Below, in pieces: positions 63,800 through 64,000 of a stretch of DNA of 64,000 nucleotides (positions within the stretch are counted from its first letter, which is position 1; the number at the start of each line of letters is the position of its first letter). This DNA is from Burkholderia cepacia (GTDB lineage: Bacteria; Pseudomonadota; Gammaproteobacteria; Burkholderiales; Burkholderiaceae), in assembly GCF_029962485.1 (NCBI RefSeq), contig NZ_CP073639.1, positions 828,867-892,866 on the forward strand. The letters are read 5' to 3'. Under the pieces are notes generated by a model. The model did no database searches. It saw nothing but the letters and a program-made list of their open reading frames with translations, and was not told where the DNA came from. A program made the position numbers and the translations under genes.

Positions 63800-64000
63800 G
63801 CAATCCGTGCATTGACGTCCGAACCTGATGTATCGTGGCGCGAAGCACGTGCTTCGTTGCCGCTCCCGCATCCGGTTGCCCGTCACGCAACCGTGCGCGC
63901 CCGGCGACCGGGCACCCGCACGATTCTCCGCAATACGAAAGCCGGCCGGCGCCCGTGCGGGCCCGGTCGCGCCCCGTTCACCCGTCCGGAATCCGTCGCC

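Overview
This 64-kb window looks like part of a secondary (large accessory) replicon of a Burkholderia species, most likely from the Burkholderia cepacia complex. This rests on the very high GC content, dense bidirectional coding, numerous LysR/TetR/IclR regulators, genus-typical families (a DUF3138 porin, a Gram-negative porin ending in Phe, OmpW, a DUF3311/symporter pair) and clustered catabolic operons. No rRNA, tRNA, insertion sequence, prophage or CRISPR array was recognised.

Layout. 1-9 kb: a truncated sodium:solute symporter with its small DUF3311 partner, a class II Fic protein with two matching 27-bp operator-like palindromes, a LysR/pirin divergent pair, wrbA, lrgAB-type membrane genes, and an ohr/hydrolase operon that shares an exact operator with a nearby TetR gene. 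8.9-21.1 kb: a complete meta-cleavage cluster (alpha/beta hydrolase, type I extradiol dioxygenase, flavin monooxygenase, hydratase, acetaldehyde dehydrogenase, aldolase, ACMSD-like amidohydrolase, OmpW) divergent from a TetR gene, followed by a second ACMSD-like amidohydrolase and an MFS transporter. 21.5-30.3 kb: an mhp cluster for 3-(3-hydroxyphenyl)propionate, in the order mhpA-B-D-F-E-T-C, divergent from mhpR. The two clusters carry paralogous D-F-E modules in the same orientation about 12.8 kb apart.

30.3-34.6 kb: TetR/hydrolase, an ABC exporter and a DUF4262 protein. 34.6-46.2 kb: a nine-gene, tightly packed operon (potF-G-H-I transporter, DUF3138 porin, PuuB-like oxidase, cupin, amidase, PuuC-like aldehyde dehydrogenase) divergent from a LuxR-type regulator. 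It looks like a dedicated uptake and oxidation route for a putrescine-like amine, but neither a gamma-glutamylputrescine synthetase nor a PuuD hydrolase is present here. 46.3-54.6 kb: a general porin, a GST, small orphans, a LysR/EamA pair and a LivK-type binding protein. 54.6-64 kb: a YdiJ-type FAD/Fe-S dehydrogenase with a divergent LysR gene, a LysR/LysE pair, and the organosulfur genes msuE-sfnG with a textbook sigma-54 promoter, divergent from the sigma-54 activator sfnR.

The strongest leads for undescribed biology are the second meta-cleavage cluster with two decarboxylase-like amidohydrolases, the pot/puu-like operon with a porin, cupin and amidase in place of the usual Puu enzymes, and the paired palindromes over the fic start codon. 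All functions are read from protein motifs and gene context; no database search was run.
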